A stretch of DNA of 55,675 nt from an uncultured Ruminococcus sp. (lineage in GTDB: Bacteria > Bacillota > Clostridia > Oscillospirales > Ruminococcaceae). Within the stretch, counting starts at the first letter, position 1, and each line of letters begins with the position of its first letter. Location: positions 1-55,675 of the forward strand of contig CAMZZN010000012.1 in the NCBI GenBank assembly GCA_947345935.1, in the 5' to 3' direction. Below are positions 25,795 through 34,611 of this stretch, in pieces. Position numbers and translations under genes: made by a program. Under the pieces are notes generated by a model that worked only from the letters and a program-made list of their open reading frames with translations, was not told where the DNA came from and ran no database searches.

Positions 25795-26544
25795 ATGATA
25801 ATGTGTGCAGAAGTAACCGGCGTTGATAACGGCAGACTTATTGTTACGGATAGTTCCTCTCAGCAGGAAGTTGTCGTCAATACACGCTGTCTTGATTTCA
25901 ATAAAGGCGAAAAGGTGAAAATATGCTATAACGGAATAATGACCATGAGTCTTCCTCCTCAGATAAGCGCCTACAGTATTATAAGAATGCCCGGAAATCA
26001 TGCCGGAACCTACTTAAAAAGATATGAAGAGATCCTGAAAACGATGATAAAAGATATGTGCTGCGCCGGGTTGACGGACAGTATTTCCCATAACTTTATT
26101 GTTCAGATGATACCGCATCACAGAGCGGCTATTGAAATGTCAGAAAATATTCTTGAATATACAAACAATAGTGAACTAATAGAAATTGCAGACGGTATTA
26201 TCGAAGAACAGACAAAAAGCATTCAGAATATGCAGGATGTCCTAAGTTCCTGCAGCGAAGCTGTCAATTGCTCATTTGACGTAAGATCGTATCAAACCGG
26301 TGTAAAAAATATAACTTCTGCTATGTTTTCACAAATGCAGAATGCATATTCCGACTGTCGCATAAACTGCGATTTTATCCGTGAGATGATACCGCACCAC
26401 AGAGGAGCGGTAATGATGTCGAAAAACGCTTTTAAATATGATATATGTCCTGATTTAAAACCAATCCTTGATGCTATTATTGAATCGCAGGAAAAGGGAA
26501 TCAGACAAATGAGGTGTCTGTCTGATAAATTAAAGTGCAGATAA
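25795..26544 (+). CDS. Protein with two tandem DUF305 (four-helix) domains
   Basis: The 249-residue protein has no signal peptide. After about 75 residues of unrecognised beta-type sequence, two copies of the DUF305 motif are visible, MIPHHRAAIEMSENIL and MIPHHRGAVMMSKNAF. Each is followed by an amphipathic helix with an E-x2-Q motif (IIEEQTKSIQNM, IIESQEKGIRQM). DUF305 proteins form ferritin-like bundles whose HH pair may bind metal; function is generally unknown. ATG 25795 follows GAGGTGA at six bases. It is flanked by two large inverted repeats, so it is probably transcribed alone. Confidence 0.75.
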   Translation: MIMCAEVTGVDNGRLIVTDSSSQQEVVVNTRCLDFNKGEKVKICYNGIMTMSLPPQISAYSIIRMPGNHAGTYLKRYEEILKTMIKDMCCAGLTDSISHNFIVQMIPHHRAAIEMSENILEYTNNSELIEIADGIIEEQTKSIQNMQDVLSSCSEAVNCSFDVRSYQTGVKNITSAMFSQMQNAYSDCRINCDFIREMIPHHRGAVMMSKNAFKYDICPDLKPILDAIIESQEKGIRQMRCLSDKLKCR

Positions 26545-26588
26545 ATTTTAAGGGTATGTTTCACTATCTTCGTGCAGTTCTGGCTCAG

Positions 26589-26627
26589 TTACCTGTCAAA
26601 GCGGAGAAATCCCGCTTTGACAGGTAA
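26589..26627. repeat. 16-bp perfect inverted repeat
   Basis: Arms TTACCTGTCAAAGCGG and complement, loop of 7 bases. Neither strand has a T-run after it, so it is not a standard terminator. It lies between the DUF305 gene and the promoter of the deacetylase gene. It could be a 3'-end stabiliser or an operator. Confidence 0.6.
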
Positions 26628-26660
26628 AAAGCGAGCAGTTTGATTTAAATGAAATGATTA

Positions 26661-26689
26661 TTGATTTGTACGGATAAATATGTTATAAT
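26661..26689 (+). promoter_or_regulatory. Promoter of the dockerin-deacetylase gene
   Basis: TTGATT at 26661-26666 and TATAAT at 26684-26689, 17-base spacer. Confidence 0.75.
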
Positions 26690-26731
26690 GGAAATAAAGT
26701 GGACAAGTTCTAAAATACAGGAGGAATGAAA

Positions 26732-28015
26732 ATGAGGAATAATTTATTAAAGAGATTGATAAGTTTTGTTTTGTCCCTGTGTATGACAATGGGAATAATG
26801 CCGTTTGCAGCAAATGCGGAAAATATGACGGAAACAAAGCTAATCGCACTTACTTTCGATGACGGTCCTAATGCCACAACAACAAATGAAATACTGGATA
26901 TCCTTGAGGAATACAATGCGAAAGCGTCTTTTTTCCTTATCGGAAACAATATAGACGATAAAAGCTCGGCATCAGTTAAACGTGCTTACGAGATGGGCTG
27001 TGAGATAGGAAATCACTCAAAGACTCATCCGAATATGGGGTCTATGTCTGCGGAAGAGATCAAAACCGAGGTCGAATTCGTCAATGAAAAGGTCTATGAT
27101 ATAACCGGAGAATATCCTAGGTATTTTCGTCCTCCGTATATTGATACGAGCCAGACAATGTATGAAAACATTGATATGCCGTTTATCTGCGGAATCGACT
27201 GTCAGGACTACATGGAAAATGTTACGGCAGAGCAGCGTGCAGATCATATCCTGAATGGCGCAAAGGACGGAGTCATCGTTCTCCTGCACGATGCAGCAGG
27301 CAACAGTCAGACGGTCGAGGCTCTCAGGATCGCAGTGCCAAAGCTTATCGAACAAGGATATGAGTTCGTAACGCTGACCGAACTTTTCAGGCGTCAGAAC
27401 GAGACTCCGAAAAAGAACATGATATATACATATGTAACTAAATATCCATGTTCCGGCTACACGAAGCACAAGAATATTTTCATAGGTGAAGCTAAAGGCG
27501 AACCAAGTTGGAGCGGATGGTCAAAGACAGCTGTTCTGGACGTAAATTTCCTGGAGGAACTGGGGGATTCGTATGCCGTTGAAGTAGAATATTCATGCGA
27601 ATACGAACCGGTTATAGCGCTTCAGAAATGGTCTGGCGAAGCTATATGGCATCCGGTAAAACCAAGCTATTTCAATGGCAGCAAGGCGTGTTTCCTTGCG
27701 TCAGACATACAGGACAGCCTTGAATCTCTGGGAGTTTCCTACACCGATCTTGATCGTATTTCCGTAACTCCATACGGCGGAAATATGACGATCACAAATG
27801 TGGACATACTCATGAAAAACTCTGTTTCAGAAAATGTCATGGGAGATGTGAATTCCGATGGTAAATTTGATATTGCCGATCTTATTGTCCTGCAGAACTG
27901 GCTTCTTGGACGTGAAAATAAGCTCGCAGACTGGGAATCAGGCGATCTTTGCGCAGATAATAAACTGGATGCTTTTGATGTAGCCGCAATGCGCAGAAAA
28001 CTTCTGACAGTCTGA
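26732..28015 (+). CDS. Secreted polysaccharide deacetylase (NodB/CE4) with C-terminal dockerin
   Basis: ATG 26732 is chosen because AGGAGG ends seven bases before it; the ATG at 26726 is too close. The 427-residue protein has a signal peptide (core FVLSLCMTMGIM, ending near ANAEN). A NodB domain follows with TFDDGP, the zinc motif HSKTH, RPPY and LLHD. A beta-rich domain of about 115 residues (KNMIYTYVTKYPCSGYTKH onward) looks like a carbohydrate-binding module. A type I dockerin ends the protein (GDVNSDGKFDIADL and DNKLDAFDVAAMRRKLL). The likely job is removing acetyl groups from xylan or peptidoglycan; the dockerin argues for a plant-cell-wall role in a cellulosome. Confidence 0.88.
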   Translation: MRNNLLKRLISFVLSLCMTMGIMPFAANAENMTETKLIALTFDDGPNATTTNEILDILEEYNAKASFFLIGNNIDDKSSASVKRAYEMGCEIGNHSKTHPNMGSMSAEEIKTEVEFVNEKVYDITGEYPRYFRPPYIDTSQTMYENIDMPFICGIDCQDYMENVTAEQRADHILNGAKDGVIVLLHDAAGNSQTVEALRIAVPKLIEQGYEFVTLTELFRRQNETPKKNMIYTYVTKYPCSGYTKHKNIFIGEAKGEPSWSGWSKTAVLDVNFLEELGDSYAVEVEYSCEYEPVIALQKWSGEAIWHPVKPSYFNGSKACFLASDIQDSLESLGVSYTDLDRISVTPYGGNMTITNVDILMKNSVSENVMGDVNSDGKFDIADLIVLQNWLLGRENKLADWESGDLCADNKLDAFDVAAMRRKLLTV

Positions 28016-28050
28016 AACAGATTGAGATACTATGAAAGGTAAGTTCATAT

Positions 28051-28689
28051 ATGAAATTTGATAAAAATAATATGCTTCTCTACGGAGTTACGGACAGAAA
28101 GTGGACAGGAAAAATGTCATTGACCGAGCAGGTAGAGATCGCTTTAAAAAATGGTCTGACCTGTTTGCAGCTTCGTGAAAAAGATCTTGATTACCGTTCT
28201 TTTCTGGAAGAAGCAAAGGCGTTGAAAAAACTGTGCGCTGCCTATAACGTTCCGCTTATTATTAATGACAATGTAGATATCGCTGTGGCGTGCAAAGCTG
28301 ACGGTGTTCATGTGGGACAGGATGATATGCAAACTTCTGACGTGCGCCGTCATGTTGGCAGTGATATGATAATAGGCGTGTCTGCCCATACAGTCGGCGA
28401 AGCGTCAGCTGCTATGCGGAACGGCGCTGATTACCTGGGTATCGGAGCTGTATTTCCGACTTCCACTAAGTCAAATGTAACCCGAATGACGGCAGATACG
28501 TTGAAAGCTATAACTACGGCGGTCAATATTCCTACGGCAGCTATCGGCGGTATCACAGAAGATAATATGCAGCAGCTTTCCGGAACAGGAGTGAACGGCA
28601 TCGCAGTGATTTCGGCAATATTTGGCGCAGAAGATATTGGAAAAGCGACTTCCAATTTGAGACGGCTCGCAGAAAAATATTTTGGCTGA
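28051..28689 (+). CDS. thiE: Thiamine-phosphate synthase
   Basis: It joins hydroxymethylpyrimidine diphosphate and thiazole phosphate to thiamine phosphate. The 212-residue TIM barrel has the family motifs LQLREKD, IINDNVDIA, GVHVGQDDM and the phosphate-binding IGAVFPTSTKSN. No other thiamine gene or TPP riboswitch is near, so thiE is orphaned here. It follows the deacetylase by 35 bases and may be read through from it. Confidence 0.93.
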   Translation: MKFDKNNMLLYGVTDRKWTGKMSLTEQVEIALKNGLTCLQLREKDLDYRSFLEEAKALKKLCAAYNVPLIINDNVDIAVACKADGVHVGQDDMQTSDVRRHVGSDMIIGVSAHTVGEASAAMRNGADYLGIGAVFPTSTKSNVTRMTADTLKAITTAVNIPTAAIGGITEDNMQQLSGTGVNGIAVISAIFGAEDIGKATSNLRRLAEKYFG

Positions 28690-28707
28690 GAACTTATTCT
28701 CATTTTC

Positions 28708-28745
28708 AGAACCTGTTCACATGATCTAAGTGCGGACAGGTTCTT
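28708..28745 (+). terminator. Probable terminator after thiE
   Basis: Stem AGAACCTGT/ACAGGTTCT, extendable by two pairs, with a loop of about 15 bases. TATAATATT follows instead of a clean T-run, so strength is uncertain. Confidence 0.55.
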
Positions 28746-28786
28746 ATAATATTAATTAACTGAAATGATTAAGGAGAAATATATTA

Positions 28787-29686
28787 ATGATTTATACAAT
28801 TACTTTTAATCCGGCAGTGGACTATATTATTTATGCGGATAAAATAAATACCGGCTCAGTCAATCGTGCTGTCAAAGAGGAAATTTATTTTGGCGGCAAA
28901 GGGATAAACGTTTCCCTTGTACTTGCCGAACTTGGGATTCCCTCAAAGGCTCTCGGATTTGTTGCAGGTTTTACGGGAGATGCAATTGAAAAAGGCGTCA
29001 CCTGTGACAACGTCACTACAGATTTTGTACATCTTGACAAAGGATTCTCACGCATTAACGTAAAGATCAAATCTGACATTGAAACTGAACTGAACGGTCG
29101 TGGTCCTGAGATACCGCAGGAAAAAACAGAAGAATTTTTCAGAAAGCTCAACAAAATCAGAGATAACGATACGGTAGTGCTTGCCGGAAGCGTTCCCTCA
29201 TCGCTGCCGTCTGATATTTATGAGAAAATTCTTGACCGTATCGGTGACAAGAAAATAAAGGTTGTCGTAGATGCGGAAAAAGAGCTTATGCTTAATGTTT
29301 TGAAATACAAACCTTTTCTCGTCAAGCCAAATAATTTCGAGCTGGGGGAAATGTTTGGCGTAAAGTTAAGATCAACGGATGATGTCGTAAAATATGCCTC
29401 CAAATTGAAAAAAATGGGAGCAATGAATGTTCTTGTATCAATGGCTGCCGACGGTTCGGTGCTTCTTGACGAGAACGGCAGAACACATATTTTTGGAGCA
29501 TACCAAGGAGATGTTAAAAATTCTGTCGGAGCAGGCGATTCAATGGTCGCTGGTTTCATTGCAGGCTGTGAGTGCGGTGATTTTGAATACGCATTAAAGC
29601 TCGGCACTGCTGCCGGAGCTGCAACGGCATTTTCAGAGGGTCTTGCTAAAAGGAATGATATTTTCAGACTTTTCGAACAATTATAA
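28787..29686 (+). CDS. fruK: PfkB-family sugar-phosphate kinase, probably 1-phosphofructokinase
   Basis: The 299-residue ribokinase-fold kinase has the PfkB signatures GGKGINVSLVLAELG near the N-terminus and VGAGDSMVAGF with the catalytic Asp near the C-terminus. FNPAVDY and LVKPNNFELGEMFG are typical of FruK/LacC. Product is fructose 1,6-bisphosphate (FruK) or tagatose 1,6-bisphosphate (LacC). Neither a fructose PTS gene nor a DeoR regulator adjoins it, so the substrate is a guess from similarity. AAGGAG precedes the ATG. Confidence 0.85.
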   Translation: MIYTITFNPAVDYIIYADKINTGSVNRAVKEEIYFGGKGINVSLVLAELGIPSKALGFVAGFTGDAIEKGVTCDNVTTDFVHLDKGFSRINVKIKSDIETELNGRGPEIPQEKTEEFFRKLNKIRDNDTVVLAGSVPSSLPSDIYEKILDRIGDKKIKVVVDAEKELMLNVLKYKPFLVKPNNFELGEMFGVKLRSTDDVVKYASKLKKMGAMNVLVSMAADGSVLLDENGRTHIFGAYQGDVKNSVGAGDSMVAGFIAGCECGDFEYALKLGTAAGAATAFSEGLAKRNDIFRLFEQL

Positions 29687-29704
29687 TATAATTAAGGAAC
29701 ATTA

Positions 29705-29740
29705 TTGCGAATTTGATTTTTATGTAAATTAGCAAATTTT
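29705..29740 (+). terminator. Weak terminator after fruK
   Basis: Stem TTGCgAATTT/AAATTaGCAA with one mismatch and an 11-base loop, then ATTTT. Confidence 0.45.
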
Positions 29741-29742
29741 AC

Positions 29743-29771
29743 TTGACCAAATTAAATAAATATGGTAAAAT
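29743..29771 (+). promoter_or_regulatory. Promoter of the Bce-type two-component genes
   Basis: TTGACC at 29743-29748 and TAAAAT at 29766-29771 with 17 bases between. Confidence 0.65.
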
Positions 29772-29810
29772 ATTATGTATATTTTATTTTTAAGGTCTGT
29801 GCCGAATTGC

Positions 29811-29966
29811 ATGAGCACAGATATTTATGAAAAGTCAATTCGCTTTCATGATATATATGATCTTGAAAATGACTATACAGACGTTTATAGTACTGTTTCA
29901 ATCGTCTGGGATTTTATCGACAATCTTCTCAGAAAACTGACTTTGAAACGAAACAAATTATTGTAG
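29811..29966 (+). CDS. Possible small protein before the response regulator
   Basis: A 51-residue open frame starting at ATG 29811 lies between the promoter and the response-regulator gene, ending 15 bases before it. It is acidic in the first part (HDIYDLENDYTDVYS) with a hydrophobic/aromatic stretch (VSIVWDFIDNLL) and a basic tail (KLTLKRNKLL), so an amphipathic peptide is possible. The upstream AAGG is 14 bases away, a weak ribosome site. An earlier ATG at 29775 overlaps the likely transcription start. I do not recognise it. Confidence 0.35.
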   Translation: MSTDIYEKSIRFHDIYDLENDYTDVYSTVSIVWDFIDNLLRKLTLKRNKLL

Positions 29967-29981
29967 AAGAGGAATACCGAA

Positions 29982-30653
29982 GTGTACAGAATATATATTA
30001 TAGAGGATGATTTCACTATCGCCGCTCTCATGAAAAGACATCTTGAAAAATGGGGGTACGATATAAAATGCTCGGAAAATTTCAATGAGATAATCGAAGA
30101 ATTTACAGAATTTGATCCTCACATCGTTCTTGTGGACATAATGCTGCCGTTTTTCAACGGATTTCATTGGTGCAGCGAGATACGCAGGATATCTGAAGTC
30201 CCCGTCGTGTTTATTTCTTCGGCGTCTGATAACATGAATATTGTCATGGCAATGAATATGGGCGGCGATGATTTTATCGTCAAACCAGTTGATCTTAACG
30301 TCATGACGGCAAAAGTGCAGGCAATGCTGCGTCGTACCTACGATATGGGCGGAAGGATACCTGTACTTGAACATAACGGCGCAGTGCTCAATCTCAATAA
30401 TACCACGCTCGTTTATAACGGACAGACTATTGAACTGACAAAGAATGATTTCCGTATACTCCAGACGCTTATGGAGAACAAGGGGAAAGTCGTCAGCCGT
30501 GAAACGCTGATGAACAGGCTTTGGCAGACTGACTGCTACGTGGAGGAAAACACTCTTACCGTAAATGTTACAAGACTGCGCAAAAAGCTGGAATTTGCCG
30601 GACTGAAAAATTTTATTAAAACTATAACGGGAACGGGGTATATTATTGAATGA
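29982..30653 (+). CDS. OmpR-family response regulator (BceR-like)
   Basis: The 223-residue protein starts with GTG 29982 (AGAAGAGGA eight bases upstream). The receiver domain has the acidic pocket EDD at 8-10 and phospho-acceptor D52 in LVDIMLPFFNG. A C-terminal winged helix (about 125-223) has the OmpR signature VTRLRKKLE and GTGYIIE. Its stop overlaps the ATG of the kinase gene. The order regulator-kinase-ATPase-permease is that of Bce/Psd modules that sense and expel cell-wall-active peptides. The direct repeats at 31651 and 31672 are its likely binding site. Confidence 0.9.
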   Translation: MYRIYIIEDDFTIAALMKRHLEKWGYDIKCSENFNEIIEEFTEFDPHIVLVDIMLPFFNGFHWCSEIRRISEVPVVFISSASDNMNIVMAMNMGGDDFIVKPVDLNVMTAKVQAMLRRTYDMGGRIPVLEHNGAVLNLNNTTLVYNGQTIELTKNDFRILQTLMENKGKVVSRETLMNRLWQTDCYVEENTLTVNVTRLRKKLEFAGLKNFIKTITGTGYIIE

Positions 30654-31636
30654 AGCTTTTTCTGAAATATATTTTCCAGTATCGAAAAAATGTATTGCTC
30701 TTTCTGTTATTTTCAGTAGTTTTTACCGCTGTTTTACTCATATACGATTCCAACATTGAAGCGGTTTTCTATGCTTTCGTCATTTGTTCGCTGAGCAGCG
30801 TAGCAATTGCTGTATGTGGATTTCTGAGATTTAGAAAAAAACACATACTGCTTCGTGAAATATATATTAATCTGCCCCTTATGACAGATCAGCTGCCGGA
30901 AGCAGAAAATATTACTGAGGAGGAAATGAATAATATAATTGCAAAACTTGTATCTCTCAACATTGAAAACGTCACCAGACTTAAAAACATACAGCAGAAT
31001 AACTGCGATTATTTCACTGTATGGGTGCATCAGATAAAAACGCCGATCTCGGCAATACAGATGATATTACAGTCGGATGACAGCAGCGTGAACCATGAGT
31101 TGTCAGCAGAGCTTTTTCGCATTGAACAGTATGCGGAAATGGCTCTTCATTATATTCGGCTTGATAGTGATTCCAGTGATTTTGTAATAAAGAGCTATGA
31201 TCTTGACATGATTATTCGTCAGGCAGTACGGAGATATGCGCCGCTTTTTATACGCAGAAAGCTCAGACTTGATTATCGTCCAGTGGAAGCAGAGGTACTC
31301 ACAGACGAAAAGTGGCTTGTTTTTGTATTAGAGCAGCTTTTGTCAAATGCAGTGAAATATACGGCAAAAGGCTGCGTCACGATAAAATTCAGAGATAATA
31401 AACTTTCGGTCAGCGATACGGGAATAGGGATCGCTCCTGATGATCTGCCAAGAATATTTGAAAAGGGTTATACTGGAATGAGCGGACGTACAGATAAAAA
31501 ATCGACAGGTCTTGGTCTTTATCTCTGTAAAACGGTCTGCGATAAACTGGGTCATGATCTTTCAGTGCGCTCAGAAGTGGGGAAAGGCAGTGAGTTTTTA
31601 GTTGATCTAAGTTCGAGAAATCTGCAAATAGAATGA
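30650..31636 (+). CDS. Intramembrane-sensing histidine kinase (BceS-like)
   Basis: The 328-residue kinase has two membrane helices close together near the N-terminus (VLLFLLFSVVFTAVLLIY and the stretch after AFVICSLSSVAIAVC) and almost no extracellular loop, the mark of Bce-type intramembrane kinases. The H-box reads WVHQIKTPISAIQM. The ATPase part has NAVKYT, DTGIGI and GLGLYLCK. It overlaps the regulator gene by four bases (ATGA). Such kinases are normally controlled through contact with the BceAB-type transporter encoded next. Confidence 0.9.
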   Translation: MKLFLKYIFQYRKNVLLFLLFSVVFTAVLLIYDSNIEAVFYAFVICSLSSVAIAVCGFLRFRKKHILLREIYINLPLMTDQLPEAENITEEEMNNIIAKLVSLNIENVTRLKNIQQNNCDYFTVWVHQIKTPISAIQMILQSDDSSVNHELSAELFRIEQYAEMALHYIRLDSDSSDFVIKSYDLDMIIRQAVRRYAPLFIRRKLRLDYRPVEAEVLTDEKWLVFVLEQLLSNAVKYTAKGCVTIKFRDNKLSVSDTGIGIAPDDLPRIFEKGYTGMSGRTDKKSTGLGLYLCKTVCDKLGHDLSVRSEVGKGSEFLVDLSSRNLQIE

Positions 31637-31650
31637 ACCTGCCTTTCAAA

Positions 31651-31717
31651 AATGTCACATAAACCAGTCGGAATGTCACACGATTCGATGTTGTGCTTCC
31701 GGCTTTTGTGTTATAAT
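31651..31717 (+). promoter_or_regulatory. Response-regulator operator and promoter of the Bce transporter
   Basis: AATGTCACA occurs at 31651-31659 and again at 31672-31680, a 21-base period (two helix turns). The -10 TATAAT is at 31712-31717. The -35 region is poor (TTGTGC, 15-base spacer), as expected for an activator-dependent promoter. The leader (31724-31792) can fold GTACCGCA with TGCGGTGC. Confidence 0.7.
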
Positions 31718-31792
31718 AATCACAGTACCGCACAAGAGGCTGTTAATTGATGCAGTCAACGCTGCGGTGCCAGAACGAAAGGAGGCATTATT

Positions 31793-32557
31793 ATGTCAAT
31801 ATTAGAGGTAAAGAGCCTTGAAAAAATTTATACAACACGATTTGGAGGGAATCAGGTCAAGGCTCTGAAAAACGTTAATTTTTCTGTTGAAGTCGGAGAA
31901 TATGTCGCTATTATGGGGGAATCCGGTTCGGGAAAATCAACGTTGCTGAACATTCTTGCATCATTGGACAGTCCGACGGCAGGGGAGGTTTATCTTGCAG
32001 GAAAACCGATGTCAAAAATAACTGAAAACGAGCTTTCGGCGTTCCGGCGTGATAATCTGGGATTTGTATTTCAGGATTTCAACCTTCTTGATACATTCAA
32101 CCTGAAGGACAATATTTTTCTTCCGCTTGTTTTATCAGGCAAAAGCCATACGGAAATGCAGAACAGACTCACTCCTATCGCTAAACGGCTTGGAATAACC
32201 GAGTTGCTTAACAAGTTCCCATATGAGGTTTCCGGAGGTCAGAAACAGCGTGCGGCAGTTGCGAGAGCTATCATTACAAATCCGAAGCTCATTCTTGCCG
32301 ACGAACCTACCGGAGCGCTCGATTCCAGATCGGCAGACAGTCTTTTGAGAGTATTCAGCGATCTGAACAGCGTCGGACAAACTATCCTCATGGTAACTCA
32401 TTCGGCAAGGGCGGCAAGCCGGGCAGGCAGAGTAATGTTCATTAAGGACGGCGAAGTTTTCCACCAGATATACAGAGGTAACAGCAGCAGTGAAGAGATG
32501 TTCCGGAAGATCTCGGACACACTCACGCTTCTTTCATCAGGCGGTGATGCACGATGA
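31793..32557 (+). CDS. BceA-like ABC transporter ATPase
   Basis: The 254-residue nucleotide-binding subunit has Walker A GESGSGKST, signature VSGGQKQR, Walker B LILADEPTGALD and a final H-loop MVTHSARAA, all intact. It is of the LolD/MacB/BceA type. AAAGGAGG lies upstream, and the stop overlaps the permease ATG. With the permease and the upstream two-component pair it forms a peptide-antibiotic resistance module. Confidence 0.92.
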   Translation: MSILEVKSLEKIYTTRFGGNQVKALKNVNFSVEVGEYVAIMGESGSGKSTLLNILASLDSPTAGEVYLAGKPMSKITENELSAFRRDNLGFVFQDFNLLDTFNLKDNIFLPLVLSGKSHTEMQNRLTPIAKRLGITELLNKFPYEVSGGQKQRAAVARAIITNPKLILADEPTGALDSRSADSLLRVFSDLNSVGQTILMVTHSARAASRAGRVMFIKDGEVFHQIYRGNSSSEEMFRKISDTLTLLSSGGDAR

Positions 32558-34557
32558 ACGGTATATTTTATCAGAAGCTTGCAGCGAGTAATATCCGCAA
32601 AAACGGAAAAACGTATTTTCCGTATATTCTGACGTGTATTTTCACAATAGCCATGTACTACATCATGAAGTCGCTGTCACTGAACAAAGGACTCGAAAAT
32701 GTGCTGGGTGCTGATACGGTCGCTTATGTTCTTAAACTTGGAAGCAATGTAATAGCGGTATTCTCATTTATTTTTCTGTTTTATACCAACAGCTTTCTTA
32801 CCAGAAAACGCAAAAAGGAATTCGGTTTGCTGAATATCCTTGGAATGGAAAAAAAGCACATCGCCAGAATGATCGGATTTGAAAGCATTTATGTTATGGC
32901 AATCAGCTTTGCCGGCGGAATCGGTCTGGGCGTGTTGCTTGATAAGCTGATGTACGCTGCTATATCAAGACTTATAAAAACCGATATCCCTCTTGGATTT
33001 TACTTTTCACAAAAAGCAGCGGCAAGTACGCTTGTTTTATTCGGCATTCTCTTCTTCCTGATTTTTATCAATTCACTGAGAATGATACACATTTCAAAGC
33101 CTATCGAACTTCTTAAAGGCGGAAATACAGCGGAGAAAGAGCCTAAATCAAAATGGCTGACAGCGCTTCTCGGAGTCATTTTCCTTGGTACCGGATATTA
33201 TATAGCAGTTACAATAAAAAATCCTATGATGGCGCTTCTTTTGTTTTTTGTTGCGGTAATTCTTGTAATTGCAGGCACTTATCTCATTTTTACCGCCGGA
33301 AGTATCGCTTTTCTGAAGATATTGAAAAAAAATAAGCGATACTATTACAAAACAAATCATTTTATAAGCGTCTCCGGAATGATGTATCGAATGAAGCAGA
33401 ATGCCGTGGGTCTTGCAAATATCTGCGTATTGTCAACCATGGTGCTTGTTATGATATCGTCTACGGCGTCGCTGATAATCGGAACCAATGAAATTATCCG
33501 TGAACGTTATCCATATCAGTTTGAGATCAGTCAGCGTATGGGGGAAATAGAAGATTTTGAAAGACTCAAGAATGCCGTCCGTGATATCGCCGATAAGGAG
33601 AACATAAGAATAGAGAACGAAATTTCCTTTTCAGACATTCAGTTTCAGATGATTCAGGACGGCAACAGATTCAGGGGAGCAGACGATACTGACGATTTTA
33701 CGTCAATTGAAAATGTCTGCAATATATTTGCAGTGACGGCTGAGGACTATTCGGAATATACAGGCAATGACGCCGTATTGTCCGACAATGAGATAATTCT
33801 CTGGCAGAACAGCAAAAAATACAAAGAAGATGACTTCTGTATCTTTGATAAAAATTACAGGGTAACAGAAATCACAAATGATTTTATTGACAACGTGGCG
33901 GTCAATGAGGAAATATGCCCGACATTCGGAATAGTAGTAAAAGATCATTCGGTTCTTCAGGAACTGTACAATGGTCAGAAAGCGATATACGGCAAAAATG
34001 CCAGTGAAATAGAGCATATATATGTGATTGATACAGACAGGGATGCCGACGGGCAGATCAGCTTTTCAGATACAGTTTTAAAAGATATAGATAATTATGA
34101 GGGATGTGATATCTATAGGTTCAACTGCCGTGAAAAACAGAAAAAGGATGTCTATTCACTGTACGGAAGTCTGTTTTTCCTCGGTATATTCTTAGGTCTG
34201 CTGTTCACAATGGCGACCGTGCTTATTATCTATTACAAGCAAATCTCGGAGGGATATGACGACAAGGAACGCTTTGAGATCATGCAAAAGGTAGGCATGA
34301 ATGAAAGAGAAGTAAAAAGTTCTATACATTCGCAGGTTCTCACAGTATTTTTCATGCCGCTGATACTGGCGGGAGTACACACTGTGTTTGCATTTCCTAT
34401 AGTAAGAAAAATTCTTGCAATGCTTCAGCTTACAAACACTAAGCTTTTCGCAGTTTGCACTTTATGCGTATTCCTTGCGTTTGCCATGATCTATGCGGTA
34501 ATCTATCTCATGACTGCACGAGTATATTATAAAATAGTAAAAACGTCAAGAAAATAA
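32554..34557 (+). CDS. BceB-like ABC permease (FtsX type)
   Basis: The 667-residue permease shows about ten membrane segments. A large soluble domain of about 210 residues (about 315-525, rich in Asp/Glu/Asn) lies between the seventh and eighth helices, the layout of BceB. FtsX-type motifs are seen around GLLNILGMEKKHIARM (N-half) and KVGMNEREVKSS (C-half). The large extracellular domain is where Bce permeases recognise peptides such as bacitracin or lantibiotics; the actual substrate is unknown. A strong terminator follows. Confidence 0.9.
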   Translation: MNGIFYQKLAASNIRKNGKTYFPYILTCIFTIAMYYIMKSLSLNKGLENVLGADTVAYVLKLGSNVIAVFSFIFLFYTNSFLTRKRKKEFGLLNILGMEKKHIARMIGFESIYVMAISFAGGIGLGVLLDKLMYAAISRLIKTDIPLGFYFSQKAAASTLVLFGILFFLIFINSLRMIHISKPIELLKGGNTAEKEPKSKWLTALLGVIFLGTGYYIAVTIKNPMMALLLFFVAVILVIAGTYLIFTAGSIAFLKILKKNKRYYYKTNHFISVSGMMYRMKQNAVGLANICVLSTMVLVMISSTASLIIGTNEIIRERYPYQFEISQRMGEIEDFERLKNAVRDIADKENIRIENEISFSDIQFQMIQDGNRFRGADDTDDFTSIENVCNIFAVTAEDYSEYTGNDAVLSDNEIILWQNSKKYKEDDFCIFDKNYRVTEITNDFIDNVAVNEEICPTFGIVVKDHSVLQELYNGQKAIYGKNASEIEHIYVIDTDRDADGQISFSDTVLKDIDNYEGCDIYRFNCREKQKKDVYSLYGSLFFLGIFLGLLFTMATVLIIYYKQISEGYDDKERFEIMQKVGMNEREVKSSIHSQVLTVFFMPLILAGVHTVFAFPIVRKILAMLQLTNTKLFAVCTLCVFLAFAMIYAVIYLMTARVYYKIVKTSRK

Positions 34558-34561
34558 ATAA

Positions 34562-34600
34562 ATTACGGTCATCGCTAAATTAAGTGATGACCGTATTTTT
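34562..34600. terminator. Bidirectional terminator between bceB-like and tauE-like genes
   Basis: Stem TACGGTCATC/GATGACCGTA extended by three pairs (one wobble), loop AAATTA, then TTTTT on the + strand and an AT-rich tail on the other. It serves two convergent transcripts. Confidence 0.85.
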
Positions 34601-34611
34601 GATATAGGTTG

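Noticed and set aside
28016-28050. TPP riboswitch upstream of thiE
   Set aside because: The gap is only 35 bases and has no THI-box sequence.
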